Assembly: GCF_035046485.1 (NCBI RefSeq)
Contig: NC_085136.1
Location: 77,641,734-77,705,733 of the forward strand
Direction: 5' to 3'
Length of the DNA: 64,000 nucleotides
Origin: Aedes albopictus
Taxonomy: Eukaryota; Arthropoda; Insecta; Diptera; Culicidae
In this document: positions 11,851 through 23,620 of the stretch, piece after piece
How the letters are laid out: each line of letters opens with the position of its first letter
Numbering within the stretch: position 1 is the first letter of the stretch
Notes under the pieces: generated by a model
The model's input: the letters and a program-made list of their open reading frames with translations, nothing else
What the model was told of the DNA's origin: nothing
The model's database searches: none
Translations under genes and position numbers: made by a program

Positions 11851-12655
11851 CCTTGAAAACCATGCGGTATGCGCGAACCACCCTGAGGCACTTCAGCCTG
11901 TGAGTACTCTCGAGTCGCTTCACGTTTCGGTTCACCAGTAGACCGCTACTGCCGCAAGCAGTTTACGCTTACTCAAGACTATTGCCGAGCTATTTGACAT
12001 TATCTTTGACAATGCCAGTATCGCCATTCTTGCCCTTTTGCAGGCATAGCGTTTAGACACAGACCAAACGTAACACTTGCGAAAATTTCCGTCGACCACG
12101 CTTTTAACGATCATTTTAAATTTTCATAGTTGTGGCTTTCACAACCAGGCGTTTTTCGATGCGTTTGACGGTCCACACTAGCGCCCTCTGTTGGCGATAT
12201 TGCACAACACAGTGATTCGTGCAACTTTTCCACCAGGTGATGCTAGTGTGAACTGGGCGATGGATTTCCATGAAAATCGTTCAAGGTGTTACGTCTGTTT
12301 GTCTGTGGTTTAGAGTTGATCGTGCACTTCGTATTGAGCCTCAATGCGCCATCATACGCCGCGTTGCTCAGTACCGGGCCCAGGATGGACTCTGGTGTAC
12401 CCCCGCGGTGATCTTGTAGATCATCTCGCATTACTCGGTGTCATAGCTTAGCACCCTCTGCTGGAAGTAGCTCTCCGTCATACCTCGATATAACGTAACT
12501 GCAATTTTATTTTCGTTACGTTATATCGAAGTTACGTTACGTTATATGAAAATATTGGGCTCAAAAACACCATGTTACTAATTATTAATTTAACGTAAGT
12601 TTTGATGTTTTTTTTCTGTTCATGCCATGTTCCTCTAGTCTACAACTGGTGAAAT
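11851..12655. other. No gene seen; hairpin 12486-12528 with CGATATAACG ends
   Basis: Noncoding. At 12486-12528 cgatataacgtaac is inverted across a 15-base loop, followed by another partial copy to 12545. The string acctcgatataacg resembles ends of pogo/Tigger-like DNA transposons, but a matching second end was not found. Confidence 0.4.
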
Positions 12656-12904
12656 CGACACAGATTTTTCATAAGGGCCTAACTGACATTGTCGATTTCT
12701 CTTCATCGATCCTCTCTTTGTGTTATTACAGAACGTGTATTGATTTTTCCCAAGATTTTTTGGTTGAAATACGAAGCAGACGACTGCATCTTGCTATAGA
12801 AACAAGAAGATTTTGTTTGTTTTGATCAAGTTATTAGCGAAAGAGAGAGTCGATGAAGAGAAATCGATCAAGTCAGTTAGGCCCTAATGAAAAATCATTG
12901 TCGA
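12656..12904. mobile_element. MITE family A copy 1, 4-bp target duplication
   Basis: 249 bp with inverted ends cgacannnatttttcat..gggcctaactgac, flanked by aaat on both sides (12652-12655 and 12905-12908). It is the same family, in inverted orientation, as 37554-37807. No coding capacity. The 4-bp AAAT-type target agrees between the two copies. Confidence 0.8.
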
Positions 12905-12928
12905 AATATTAGTTGAACGACAATATTT

Positions 12929-13006
12929 CAGTAACAAATTTTGAAAACGACGTATAATCATTGGTGTAGCATTGATTATACGTCGTTTTCAAAATTTGTT
13001 ACTGAT
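12929..13006. repeat. Short perfect-arm hairpin, family B copy 1
   Basis: The arms tcagtaacaaattttgaaaa... and its reverse complement (about 33 bp each) surround a short spacer with gtgtagc. The reverse complement of the whole unit occurs at 28006-28091. It lies 24 bp from MITE family A copy 1. Confidence 0.75.
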
Positions 13007-13779
13007 TTAGTGTTTTTGGACTTTGAATTATTTAGAAAATGAGTGTTGCAAGTCACCCCGTCTAGGTACAATATTTCAAAACATATGATTATAACAAAGA
13101 TATTGTAATAGTTTTATAAAGTAACATGGAAATTCTTATAGCTCATTAGGTAAAGAATCCGCAAATGGAATATTATTTTTGGGAAATTATGTTTTCATTC
13201 ATTTGCAGACAACGATTCAGGACTCACATTTTGTGTTGCTTTTTCTGACTAATGTCAAATTCATGAACATTTTGTTGCAATTATTAGAATAAAAGTAAAA
13301 ATCGTGGCTACTACTGAGATAGTATGTGAACTTTATAGTGCAACTGAGTTTTGGTATGTAAACGTCCGATTTTTATGCTTTGTTGATAGAAAAGAACAGA
13401 CGACATCAAGTGTTGCAAGTCACCCCGTTTGACGGTATATCGAAGCAAAAAAAATTTTTCACGAATTTCGTTTTAAATACATGTTTTGAAAAGAAAATTA
13501 CCAAAAAGATTATGGTAATCACCCAACAATGATTTCCAGCTTTTCTTATATATATTTTTTTCATCATTGAATTTTATATGTATATTTTTAAAAGTTTGTA
13601 AGATCATACATAAGCCGAATACTTAGCGTGTCTCTTTATATTTAACTATTTAGGCCAATGTCACATAAATCAAGATTCTTTTCCTTTTTTGCATCTAGAA
13701 CTGGTCAAACGTCAAGCGTTATCTATTGGTGTGATTATAAGTAAGAAATCTATGTGACGCAGGCAAGATTATAAACCGA
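13007..13779. other. No gene seen
   Basis: AT-rich noncoding sequence. The phrase gtgttgcaagtcaccccgt occurs twice, near 13045 and 13410, the only internal structure noticed. Confidence 0.35.
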
Positions 13780-13822
13780 TGATGCCTCCAGGAATTCCTC
13801 TCGGGATACCTCTAGATATAAT

Positions 13823-14297
13823 CAGAGATGGAAACACTCTCATCGTGAATCAACTCGCGAGTGTAAAAGCAACAAACGGTTTACTCACAGTGCCGAGAGT
13901 AAGCCGTGTGTGAGTTTATTCGCACCCGCTTGCTTCACGAGTATGAAGCAAAACAAAAACAAAAACACTCATGAATTTTTATTCGCGAAGAACAAGTGGA
14001 GATGCGGGAATTGCATTTTAGTGCGATTTTAATAACAAAACAAACAGTTATCCATCAGATAGTAGTGTTTTGTGCTTTATTTTTCCAGAAAAGTTAATCT
14101 GTCGGCCGTGTAAATTCGTTTTTTCACAAAATTGAAAAATGTTCAGAGCTGCTTCGCGAATCAATCACGAGTGCGACCAGCTTCGTTAGCTCGCGAGTGA
14201 AGGAAGTGCGAATATATTCTGGCTTCTGTTGTTCACGAGTAGGATAGCTTTGCGTTTGTGTCTACTCAGCTGCATTCCTCACTGTTTTCCATCACTG
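13823..14297. mobile_element. hAT-like MITE with perfect 8-bp target duplication
   Basis: 475 bp beginning cagagatggaaa and ending ttttccatcactg (inverted ends with small mismatches), flanked by gatataat at 13815-13822 and 14298-14305. An 8-bp target duplication with CAG ends is the hAT signature. The interior has no transposase and uses motifs such as tcgcgagtg. The element is inserted in a stretch of degenerate GGAATTCC satellite (13780-14440). Confidence 0.85.
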
Positions 14298-14305
14298 GAT
14301 ATAAT

Positions 14306-14989
14306 TCGGGAATTCACCCTGCCTGAGTGACCCAGGAGTTCCTGGTTGAGTGCATCATGAAATACCTCATGCGATTCATCCTGAAGTTCTCTAAGGATAT
14401 TTATTTAAGGATCCTTCAATCTTCTTTGATTCCTCCATAAATTCTTACTGAGTTTTATATCTGCTACACACTCAGAATCAATTACCGAAGTCGGTAAAAT
14501 TTTACTGGGTTTTTGAACAGCAGAGTTAAGTCAGTAATGGATTGTAAGTACGGAAAAGTCGGTAGAACAAAAATTTTAGAGCTGTCATATATGATATCTT
14601 TAGGAATGCCTGTGCATAGACCTAAGTATCCCACACACTCCGATATTAAAATTTAATTCAAATGGAAAAAGTGCCTTTCACCCCACACTCTTATTAGAAC
14701 GGCTGCTCGTGTGTTTTAAATTCAATTTACGCTAACAGCCATGCTCATCGTAGGTCATCTACCTTCGCGCGGAATTTCGGAAGCAATGAAAATCGCACCA
14801 TACGTTACTGACCTAGTTTTTATGAGCCATCATCGACCGCTGGTGGCCGTTCGCGATCGTGATCGAACACGTTGGGTCCGGTCGGTGTGGTGCAGTTTTG
14901 ATTACGCTTGGTTGGGTCGACGACGATAACGATGATGATGGTAATGATGATGATGACGAGTAGGATAGGTAGAGTTCTAGGTTTTGGAC
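14306..14989. other. Degenerate satellite then unassigned sequence
   Basis: 14306-14440 continues the decayed ggaattc repeat broken by the hAT-like MITE. 14441-14989 shows no supported gene and ends in a GAT-rich run (about 14925-14960). Confidence 0.35.
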
Positions 14990-15106
14990 TTTGAGTATTT
15001 ACTTCTGGTATGGTTTTGGATACGCCCAAGTTGGTTCGGGCATTGTTAGGAAGTATCGTGATTATTTCGGCAAGACGAGAGTGATGGTAGGAGTTTTAGA
15101 CACGCC

Positions 15107-15348
15107 CAGTGGCGTAGCCAGAAATTGTCTCTGGGAGGGGTTTTCAACGGTCAATGATACCTTTTTTGATAAGACATTTACATTTTGTAAAATGTAATGA
15201 GCAATTGTATTCGTAGTTTGAAAATAGCGGCGCAGCCGAAAATTTTTTCGTCGCAAAGGGCTTTATACTGAAAATTTGTTCCACAAATTTTGGCTCTGGG
15301 GGGGGTTTTAACCCTGAACCCCCCCCCCCCCCCGTGGCTACGCCAGTG
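15107..15348. mobile_element. hAT-like MITE (CAGTGGCGTAGCC ends)
   Basis: 242 bp with ends cagtggcgtagcca and tggctacgccagtg (one mismatch as inverted repeats), flanked by the perfect 8-bp duplication gacacgcc (15099-15106 and 15349-15356). Interior is AT-rich with G and C runs near the ends and no open frame of interest. Confidence 0.88.
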
Positions 15349-15390
15349 GACACGCCCAAGTTGGTTCGGGCATTGCTAGGAAATTTAGGC

Positions 15391-15398
15391 TATAAATA
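15391..15398 (+). promoter_or_regulatory. TATA box in LTR-like segment
   Basis: TATAAATA followed about 20 bases later by gcttcagtcgg, a spacing close to that of TATA plus initiator in insect retroelement promoters. No supported downstream frame. Confidence 0.4.
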
Positions 15399-15680
15399 CT
15401 GAGGCTTTGGCTTCAGTCGGGGAGTTCAGTTTCAATGTTAAAGTAGGCAGCATATCGGATAAGTCTTGAGATCCCATGTGGGACACCTCTAGATACTGTC
15501 CTAAGGCTGTAGATAGGACTTGGTAGTCGGGTCAAGGAGAAGCTTGAAGTGTCTAGATTGTTAAACTTAGTAGTTCGGTGAAGAAATACAGAAAATGTTA
15601 AGGTGATATAAGAAAAAAGTGAATTGTTGTAATATAAGATAAGTGATGGTTTGTGATACTTCAATATAGTTTATTAAAAA

Positions 15681-16060
15681 GATGTCGTCGGACTGTAATG
15701 AAATGAAAGATATCACATTCCGTGTAGTGTTTAATGCAGCCCCTGGACGGTACAGGGCGCTTCGCCTGTCTTAATTGCTCCATATGTTCTTGATATGATT
15801 CCTCCACGAATTTTCCCAGTGGTTTCTCAAGGGATCTCTGTAGGATTCCCCAAAGAGATTTGCTTTTCAAGATTTATTCTGTCCAAGATTTTTCCAAGGT
15901 TAAATTCTGCCGTTCCTCTTAAAATTTCTACTAGGATTTCTCCAATCACTCCTGCAAGGATCCTCCAAAAAGTTCCAATATTTCAACTATTCCTGTTCGA
16001 AGAGTCCCAAGTAACACATTTGTCGCAGAAGACTGACGGCGGCGCAGGTCTTGTTGTGCA
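15681..16060. repeat. Short block of degenerate GGAATTCC-like repeat
   Basis: Sequence of the type ttcctccacgaattttcccag and gattcctc, related to the other decayed satellite blocks. No gene. It directly precedes the LINE relic. Confidence 0.4.
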
Positions 16061-16613
16061 GGAGTCACTGGGACTTACTTCTAACAAATGAATTCTTACA
16101 ACAATTCAGAAATTTCTGAAAACAATTCTTCCACAATTACCGACCCGGACAAAGTGGCCGACGTTCTCGGCGGTTACTTCGAAAGCCTAGCGTCGATTGA
16201 TAAATACGAACCCGACTTTAAACGACGCATCCAACCCTCAAAAATGTCCATTCGCAATCTCGTTATTCCAACGGACGTAAGAAATCTGCAAATTAATGAA
16301 GCCTTTTCGTTTAGCGAGCTTCTTCATTCGCTAAGCTGTAGCAACGGTAGATCGGCGGGCCCCGATGGAATAGGTTATCCCCTCCTGAAATATCTACCCG
16401 CCTCCGGTAAGTCCAAACTGCTCGAACTTTTCAATAAAATCTGGACTGAAGACTACTACCCGAACGAGTGGAAAGAGAGCATCGTTATACCAATACCCAA
16501 GCCTAACTCAACTGGGCGGGAATCGGCAAATTTCCGGCCGATTTCTCTTACCTGTTGCATGGCCAAGGTTTTTGAGAGAATGGTCAACAGAAGACTCCGG
16601 CAGCATTTGGAAA

Positions 16614-17174
16614 GGTGTCAGGCCATTCGGCCGAAGGTCATTAGGCCGAATGGTCATCAGGACGAATGATCATTGGGTCTTCTTCTTGCCGTTACGTCCC
16701 CACTGAGACAAAGCCTGCTTCTCAGCTTAGTGTTCTATGAACACTTCCACAGTTATTAACTGAGAGCTTCCTCGGCAAATGACCATTTTGCATGTGTATA
16801 TCGTGTGACAGGCACGAAGATACTTTATTGATGCTGAATCTACTGATATTTTACCCATGAATTTTTCCTTCTTTTATACATAGGCTGTTCTTTCTAGTAT
16901 CATTGCTTAAACAGTTTTTGGCGCAAAAACTGCTGATATTCAATTCATAAATTTTTCCTTCTTTAAAACATAGGCTATTCTTTCTAGTTTCATTGTTAAA
17001 GTAGTTTTCGGCAAAAAATTTTTGGAAAAAGTAAAAACAACAGATCTCTTTACAGGCTCATAACGGCTGATTTTCAATTCGTCCTGATGACCATTCGGCC
17101 TAATGACCTTCGGCCTAATGGCCTTCGGCCTAATGGCCTTCGGCCTAATGACCTTCGGCCTAATGACCCAGCAT
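16614..17174. mobile_element. DNA element with repeated ttcggcctaatg ends (Mutator-like MITE)
   Basis: 561 bp inserted in the LINE and flanked by catttggaaa (16604-16613 and 17175-17184). A 47-bp inverted repeat (16621-16667 against 17074-17120, about 95% identical) is followed on the right by further copies of ttcggcctaatg. A 9-10-bp duplication and long ends with subrepeats point to a Mutator-like element, an inference. The interior includes a SINE-like segment (16678-16830). Confidence 0.75.
16678..16830 (-). mobile_element. Feilai-like SINE body fragment inside MITE
   Basis: Minus-strand match to the body shared by 26240-26445 and 58310-58535 (cttagtgttctatgaacac, cacagttattaactgag, acgtccccactgaga). 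The head is absent, so it is a fragment. Confidence 0.65.
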
Positions 17175-18910
17175 CATTTGGAAATTGGGCAGCATTTGGA
17201 CAACCGGTAACATGCTTTCCGTGCTGGTTTTGGTACTAATACGTATTTCGCCACTTTGGGCCAAACCCTCAAGGAAGCCCAAGATGAAGGAATGCACACC
17301 GAGATCATCTCGCTGGACATAGCTAAAGCGTTCAACAGGACGTGGACCCTACTGGTATTGCAGCGTCTCATTGAAACAGGGCTCAAAGGACATATTATTC
17401 GCTTCGTGCAAAATTTTCTAACGGAGAGAACTTTCCGAGTGGCCATCGGGAATACTCTCTCCAGGCGCTTTCAAGAGGAAACAGGTGTCCCCCAGGGATC
17501 GATTTTAGCGGTTACATTGTTTCTCGTGGCTATGAATAGTGTTTTTGACAATCTACCATCAAATATTTACATCTTTGTGTATGCTGATGACGTCCTACTT
17601 GTTATTCCCGGTCGGACTCTGGTACGAACCAGAATTAACGCACAGGCTGCAGTCAACGCCGTGGCATAATGGGCATCCTCGATGGGATTCCAGCTCTCCG
17701 CACCAAAAAGTGTCCGATGTCACGTTTGCTCCTCTGGCCACCGGATCCAAGGCCCCCCGATCAGAATAAGCAATCAACAGATCCCACTCAAGAACACTGC
17801 CAGAATCCTCGGCGTCCTCCTAGACAGAAAGCTTACATTTCGACAGCATTTTGAAACGGTCAAGAACAACTGCAGAACTCGGCTAAACCTAATCCGGACT
17901 ATTTCGAAACCACACCGAATCAATAATCGGGCAATCCGATTCAGAGTCGCCCAAGCCATTATAGATAGCCGCCTTCTATACGGACTGGAACTTACATGCC
18001 TTGCCCTCGACCGGTTAGTCAACTCCCTCAGTCCCACTTACAATGGATACATACGCACCACCTCCGGGCTCCTGCCATCTACTCCAGCCGATGCTGCCTG
18101 TGCTGAAGCTGGACTCATCCCTTTTAGGCATCGTATTTCTATAGCCTTGTGCACAAAAGCAGCGGCATTCATCGCGAAGACAACCGGTGATGATAGGATC
18201 TACCTCCTCGAAGAGGCGTGTACAGTCCTCCGTATAGCGGCCGGCGAGGATCTCCCCCCGGTGGCCAAGATCCACTGGCATGGAGACAAGTGCTGGCATT
18301 CGAAGAGCATTCATATTGATTGCAAAATTCAATCCAAGTTTTGAGCTGGCGATAACTCTGACCGATTACGAAAATCTGTCCTGGAGCTTCGTATAAGCAA
18401 ATACCCTAACCACGTCCATCGATTCACAGACGGATCTCTCTCCAATCGGGGAGTCGGAATTGGAGTATCCGGAGATGTTTCGTTCAGTTACAGTATGTCA
18501 CCCCAGTGTTCTATTTTTTCCGCCGAGGCAGCCGCGATTCTTATAGCCGCAACAACCCCTGCCGATCGTCCCGTGTTGATTCTATCCGACTCTGCCAGCG
18601 TTATTTCTGCTTTGCAGTCTGAGACCCCCGATCACCCATGGATTCAAGCAATCATCAAAAATACACCGAGATCTACAAGTTTCGCTTGGATTCCCGGCCA
18701 TTGTGGAATACCTGGAAACGTCTCAGCCGATTCTCTTGCTGGTACCGGGCATTCCTGCCCCCGATATTCTGTTGACGTTCCTTTTCTCGACCTCAAACGT
18801 TGGCTCGTTTTCACGTTTCGAAGACGATGGCAAACCGAATGGAATAGCATGAGAAGTCATCATTTGCGGAAAGTGAAGGAATCAATCGAAGCTTGGAAGG
18901 ATACTCGCTC

Positions 18911-21169
18911 CAGGGTGTCCATCCATCCGGGAAATACGGGAAAACCGGGAAAATCCCGGGAATTCGGAACCACCGGGAAAAATACGGGGAAAACACGGGA
19001 AATTGTAAAAGGCACCGGGAAAAATCTTTATTTGTACTTCATAAGTGTCAAGCAAGTCTTGAACAGAACGATAGCAACATTAACAGAGTTGCCGAGTGAA
19101 TATGTTTTTTTTAGAAAGGCAGCCTCTCAGGAATTTTAGTAGTTTCTGTTGGATCTTGATAAATTCATGTAAAAGAAATCAGAATATACTTCTTAGGCGA
19201 AATTTTCAGATTTCTGCAAGATTTCACGATGGACTTTTTGAGTCTTGTTAGGAAAATCGGAATTCCTGGCGAACTCAGTAAACCTGCAGAAGTTACTTAC
19301 GGCGAAGAGATTTTCACGTTTGAAAAAAAAAATGTGTCAGTTTCTGGAGGGATTCTGGTGACATTCTTAGTGGAACTCTTCATATATTTCTGCTAGATCC
19401 CTTAAGAGGAAACAAACTATCATCGTTTACCAAAAAATCAAAAGCAGTTTTTTCGATGAAACCACAACCAATGGTAATGAAAATTTATCACTGTACTCTA
19501 CTCAGCATATGGATTTTAGCAGTGAAAAGATTTTCATTGACGGTTTTTTTGATTTCTAGAAAGAAAACTGCTTTTGAATAATTGATGATTGCTGATGACC
19601 AGTCTTGAAAACATTCGACACTTTTCACTACCTTCATTTTGTTGCCGCAGTCGGGTGCCAGCTTGCTTTGTTACATTCGTGCGCTACCGTTACATTTTAA
19701 ACACAACACGATCGGTGGAACGAAGTTCAATAAACATAAGAAAGCGTCAAATCATTATCGTCTGACACAATGACATTTGTCCAATTCAAGCTTTTCGCAT
19801 AGATTTGCAGCCATTTCCGATTATGAATGTTAGTATTAGTTTGTTATTGCATGTTGCATTGAATACGATACACATTTGGCCAACACAGCTCTCATTATGG
19901 AAGAAGACAGGAATAACAAAAACCGAACCGTCTCCCGAAGACACTATCGTGGTGAAGCGCATTCGTTTGACATTTTTGTATCTTACAGTAGTTTGATTGC
20001 TTTTGTGGCGAATGTTGGAGACAAAAGAGGCCGAATATCGACGAAAAGGTTCAAATGAATGTGATCTCTAACAAGACTGCTGATGACTGAATGATGGTTA
20101 TTTGAGCCTTAAATTTGATCCCTTTGGCAGAAGTCATGGAGAAAATTATTGAAAAACAGTAATATTGTGCCTATCCGCTTCTGTACAGAATTTTGGAGGA
20201 GCTCAAGGTAAAATTCAAATAAAATTCTGAAGAGTAAGTACAACACTGTAAATTACAGCGAATTTTCAAAAAAAAAACTGCTCATGAAAGACTCTCTGAT
20301 GGGATCCCATAAGAAATTTCCTACAGATTTCCTTAGTATAGTAGTAGAATCCGCAGAAGAATCTTCTATGGAATCTGTGAAGAAATGTTTCAAAATGTTA
20401 CTTCCTGGAAGCACTCGGATCCCCGAAAGAGTATATAGATAGTATAGAATCCCTGATATGTTTACGGCAATATTAGCCAAACGAAGCATTTTAAAAGAAG
20501 TTGTAGTACAACTTTCATGATATTTTTTTTGGCAGAACCCATGGAATACTTCCTAAAAGAAGAAATGTTGAATGTCCTCAAGATATTATTTAATATTGGA
20601 GAAGAACTCAAACGTTTTACTTCAAAATTCGGAGAAAATCGGAGTCAAAAGATTTCGGATTCAGCAAGTCAATTGTTTAAAATCACGATGGAAGCAGAAC
20701 AAAAAGTTAACTGGAGATTTTCACAAAATGTAGCAAACTAATGTTTCAAAGACCTGGTTTACCAAAAATGTTTCGATATTTTTCTACCGAATTTTTTATG
20801 ATATTCAACAAAAATTTCATTAAAAAATCAGACACAGTGACATCAGTTTCAATAATATTTTCATATAGATTCCATTTCCTTGTTATAGAAAGGACTTTTT
20901 TAACTAACTCTAAACCTAAATTTCGTGTAAGAAGGGGAAATTAACACCAGTGATTGTAGAGCTAGTAAGTTTTTTTTAAATCATAATTTATGAAATCAGG
21001 AAGTTTATAAGATTCGTATCAAGTTATACACCAAATTAAAACTGTATATAAAAATACACTGAGGAGCATCCTACTACAACAATAATTTGCGTTCGTACAT
21101 ACTCAGGAAGTTAGTCCATACCCAGGAAAAATCCGGGAATCGGAAAACTGAATTTGAATGGACACCCTG
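18911..21169. mobile_element. 2.26-kb DNA element with CAGGGTGTCC ends
   Basis: Starts cagggtgtccat and ends atggacaccctg, with a direct repeat tcgctc on each side (18905-18910 and 21170-21175). The LINE frame resumes across the junction. Inside, 18930-19020 is a cluster of ccgggaaa(a/t) units. The remaining 2 kb is AT-rich without a recognised transposase, so it is nonautonomous or very old. A 6-bp target duplication leaves the superfamily open. Confidence 0.7.
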
Positions 21170-21690
21170 TCGCTCACATAAGGATTAGCAAAACATTTCC
21201 CGATTGCGGACAGGTCACTCTAAGCTGTCATACAATATGGGAGGCCGCCCATTCCGGACACAGTGTCCAATATGTAATGTACACGCGACGGCAGAGCATG
21301 TACTTTGCGTTTGTCCGGAATATGAGTCTTCCAGGCAACTTCATGGCATCACCGGAAGCTTTCGGGATACAACGACGATCCAGCAGCCGTGAAAGCTTTA
21401 TCCGATTTCCTCAAAACTGCTGGACTCTTCAATTAAATTTGATCATTCAAGATCGAGTAGTCAATTCGAGGAGGAATTCGAAAACCGTGACGCACACTAG
21501 TTATTAATGTTGCTTTGTTAGTTTTGTTCAAATTTGTTGTCTTTGCTTGTGTAGTAACCTCTAAAAGATAAAGCGGAAAGGGGTAATTTCGGTTAACTTA
21601 CCCCTCTGAAATAGGATAAGATGGTTAATCTGACTAGTGATGAACTCTCCTACGGAGGAAAATCACTTTAATAAAGAATAAAAAAAAACA

Positions 21691-22270
21691 CATTGGCGAC
21701 GAGAAGAACCCATTGCAACGCGAGAAAGAAAGAAGAGCTGGTTGACTCTTAACAAAAAGAAGCTTGGGCTCCAGAATTGATTATGGACGAAGGAAATCTA
21801 TACTACTAGCGAGGAAACGTCGAAATCCTTAGAAGGACAACTGCAACGGGAACAGCTTGAATTCGAGGAAAAGGCGTTTGTCACCAATTGCAATAATGAA
21901 GTAGGTAAATATAAGTTGTCTGAACTTCCGACGGATAGCATCTGACCGGATCAGAGGGAGATGCCTAAGTGTCGGATGAAAATCCGACCGTGGAAAGCAA
22001 TAACGTCTCGCCTTAGAGAAGGGAGACGCCGAGGCGGCAGATGAAAGTCTGGCCGGGATAAGCAATTTCAGAGGAATTTCAAGAAGCGAATGAAAACTCG
22101 AGTTGATATTTGAATGTTTTATATGAATTTATTCTAGTACAAGTCAAAAAAAAACGACGTTTAAAAAAGTTGAAGTAAAAATAAATTGCACTATTCGTTG
22201 AACAAAAGGAGATGTGGTAGTTTGGTGTATAATTGAGTAGGTCATGCCGTGTTTGAAAAATTATTATCAT
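21691..22270. other. No gene seen
   Basis: Noncoding. It opens with attggcgacgag, which is reminiscent of primer-binding and leader sequences of LTR elements, but no LTR or gag is visible, so this is left unassigned. Confidence 0.3.
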
Positions 22271-22274
22271 TCGT

Positions 22275-22775
22275 TCTGCCAAGCTGGAGAGTACCACATC
22301 GGCGATGAAGAAATCTACATGCTGCAGCCGCAGGGAGTAGATCAGCGAAACGGCAAGGTCTGCCGATTGACGAAAGCGGTTTACGGCTTGGAGCAGTCGA
22401 GCCGTGGGTGGAATGCCAAATTCGACGACGTTCTTCGGAAATTTGGACTCATCCGGTCAACCGTGGATCCCTGTTTGTACTGGATGATTATTGGTGAGGT
22501 GATGCGATGATGTTCGTCACGATTTACGTTGACGATTTCCTTCTTTTTCACCAACGATCGGAACCTGAAACGAAAACTGAAAGTGTATTTGAGCAAGCAT
22601 TTCAAGATGAAAGATCTGCGCAAGGCTAAATACTGTTTGGGTGTCCTGATCACGCGAAGACGAGTGACGTAGACGTAGACGAAATCATTCAACGTTTCGG
22701 CATGGCAGATTCGAACCCGGTTGCGACAGCAACTGACTCGAACGTTACGCTGAGCAAAACAGGGGGATGACGAAG
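22275..22775 (+). pseudogene. Ty1/copia reverse transcriptase fragment
   Basis: The + strand reads EEIYMLQPQGV, GKVCRLTKAVYGLEQSS and STVDPCLYWM, then in the next frame MMFVTIYVDDFLLF with the catalytic YVDD, followed by KMKDLRKAKYCLGV and, after another shift, SNPVATATDSNVTLS. These are in the order expected for a copia polyprotein. At least two frameshifts make it inactive. No LTRs are next to it. Confidence 0.85.
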
Positions 22776-23235
22776 GGCCAGTATCATCTACCCAGCATTC
22801 AATTCAACATGGCGTCCAATGTTTTGTTTTGATTGTTTAATTCATGGAAAAAATGCGCTGGAAACATCGACGCTGCTTCGCTGCTACGGATAATATCGTG
22901 CAAAGTGATAAAGAAAGAGAAACAATCATCAAAAACAACGATTTCGTTTAATAAGTGTAATTTCTGAAATAAGCACTAGCAACACACGAGCCACACACCC
23001 GAAAATCAGGAGCAAGTTAGGGTAAACCGACCAGAAAGTGGGTACCAAAACGCGCCGTACCAAACATGATGATGGGTGGATCGGCGATGTATCGAGTTTG
23101 ACAGCCGTGTCACCCCACTGGAGCAAAACGATGGGACCGAAGAATCAAGAGGAAGCCGAAGAGATGAAGAAAATGTCATTCAAGGAAGCGGTTGGATGCA
23201 GGGGGTTGGTTGATGATAAAATGATGATGCTTATT
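22776..23235. other. No gene seen
   Basis: Noncoding by inspection, with no domain. It could include a host untranslated exon, since it is less AT-rich than neighbours, but no splice pair is convincing. Confidence 0.3.
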
Positions 23236-23402
23236 AGGGCTTGTTCACAAATGTCATAACGCTGGAGGGGGTGGGTGGGTGTCCTTCAAGGCGCTACAGC
23301 TCGAACAAAATAAAATTTTCTCCATATAAACAGTGTTACGAATGGGTGGGTGGGTATTGAAAACGACCAATTTTAGCGTTATGACATTTGTGAATGAACC
23401 CT
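23236..23402. mobile_element. Foldback MITE (gggcttgttcacaaatgtcataacg ends)
   Basis: Inverted arms of about 28 bp (23236-23263 and 23375-23402) around a loop with two gggtgggtgggt runs. It belongs with the class of small insect foldbacks with a G/C-run core that is also seen at 54092-54258 and 54902-55069. Confidence 0.7.
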
Positions 23403-23620
23403 TATTTATTTATTCAGTAATTTATTTATTTAGGAATTTAGTAAGAGGGAAAAGCCCCTTTGAGAGATTTCCAAATTTACACGTTCAAATCGTTCTCAAA
23501 AAGGCAAAAAAAAACTCATAATCTTTTCAAAATACATTATAAACAATTTTTAAAACTAAATAAAGGCTCCTCCGGAAATAATCCATAGCCGAGCCGTGAT
23601 CTTGAAAAAAAAATTGGTTA
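23403..23620 (-). mobile_element. 3' UTR fragment of an I-clade LINE
   Basis: Resembles the 3' end of the full-length element at 29632-35397: a TTTA run, then aagagggaaaagccccctttgag-type sequence, cttttcaaaatac and gctcctccggaa. It is a 5'-truncated tail on the minus strand, as left by abortive LINE insertion. Confidence 0.7.

Larger units (their letters stand above)
14990..15680 (+). mobile_element. LTR-like or promoter-bearing repeat segment (possible solo LTR)
   Basis: The phrase cgcccaagttggttcgggcat occurs twice (about 15023 and 15353), before and after a later MITE. It is followed by a TATA box, a cttcagtcgg start-like sequence and a noncoding stretch. This arrangement of upstream repeats, TATA and leader without coding sequence is typical of a long terminal repeat, but I cannot see a partner LTR, so a lone host promoter is possible. 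Confidence 0.35.
16061..21690 (+). pseudogene. 5'-truncated I-clade LINE relic, interrupted twice
   Basis: Reverse transcriptase and RNase H of an ORF2 survive in pieces: 16088-16613 (GRSAGPDGI, NFRPISLTCCMAKVFERMV), 17185-18350 (SLDIAKAFNRTW, GVPQGSILAVTLF, FVYADDVLL), 18350-18910 (FTDGSLSNRG, DSASVISAL, AWIPGHCGIPGN) and 21170-21400 (CPICNVHATAEHVLC, a C2HC tail). A noncoding tail with AATAAAGAATAAAAAAAA ends near 21688. Endonuclease and ORF1 are missing. In-frame stops (for example after AVNAVA at 17669) show it is dead. Removing the two inserted DNA elements makes the protein read continuously, so both arrived after the LINE. The gag-free 5' end is typical of incomplete reverse transcription. 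Confidence 0.85.

Noticed and set aside
21699..22040. LTR retrotransposon leader, from attggcgacgag
   Set aside because: A single short resemblance, with no LTR pair and no gag frame in the correct place.
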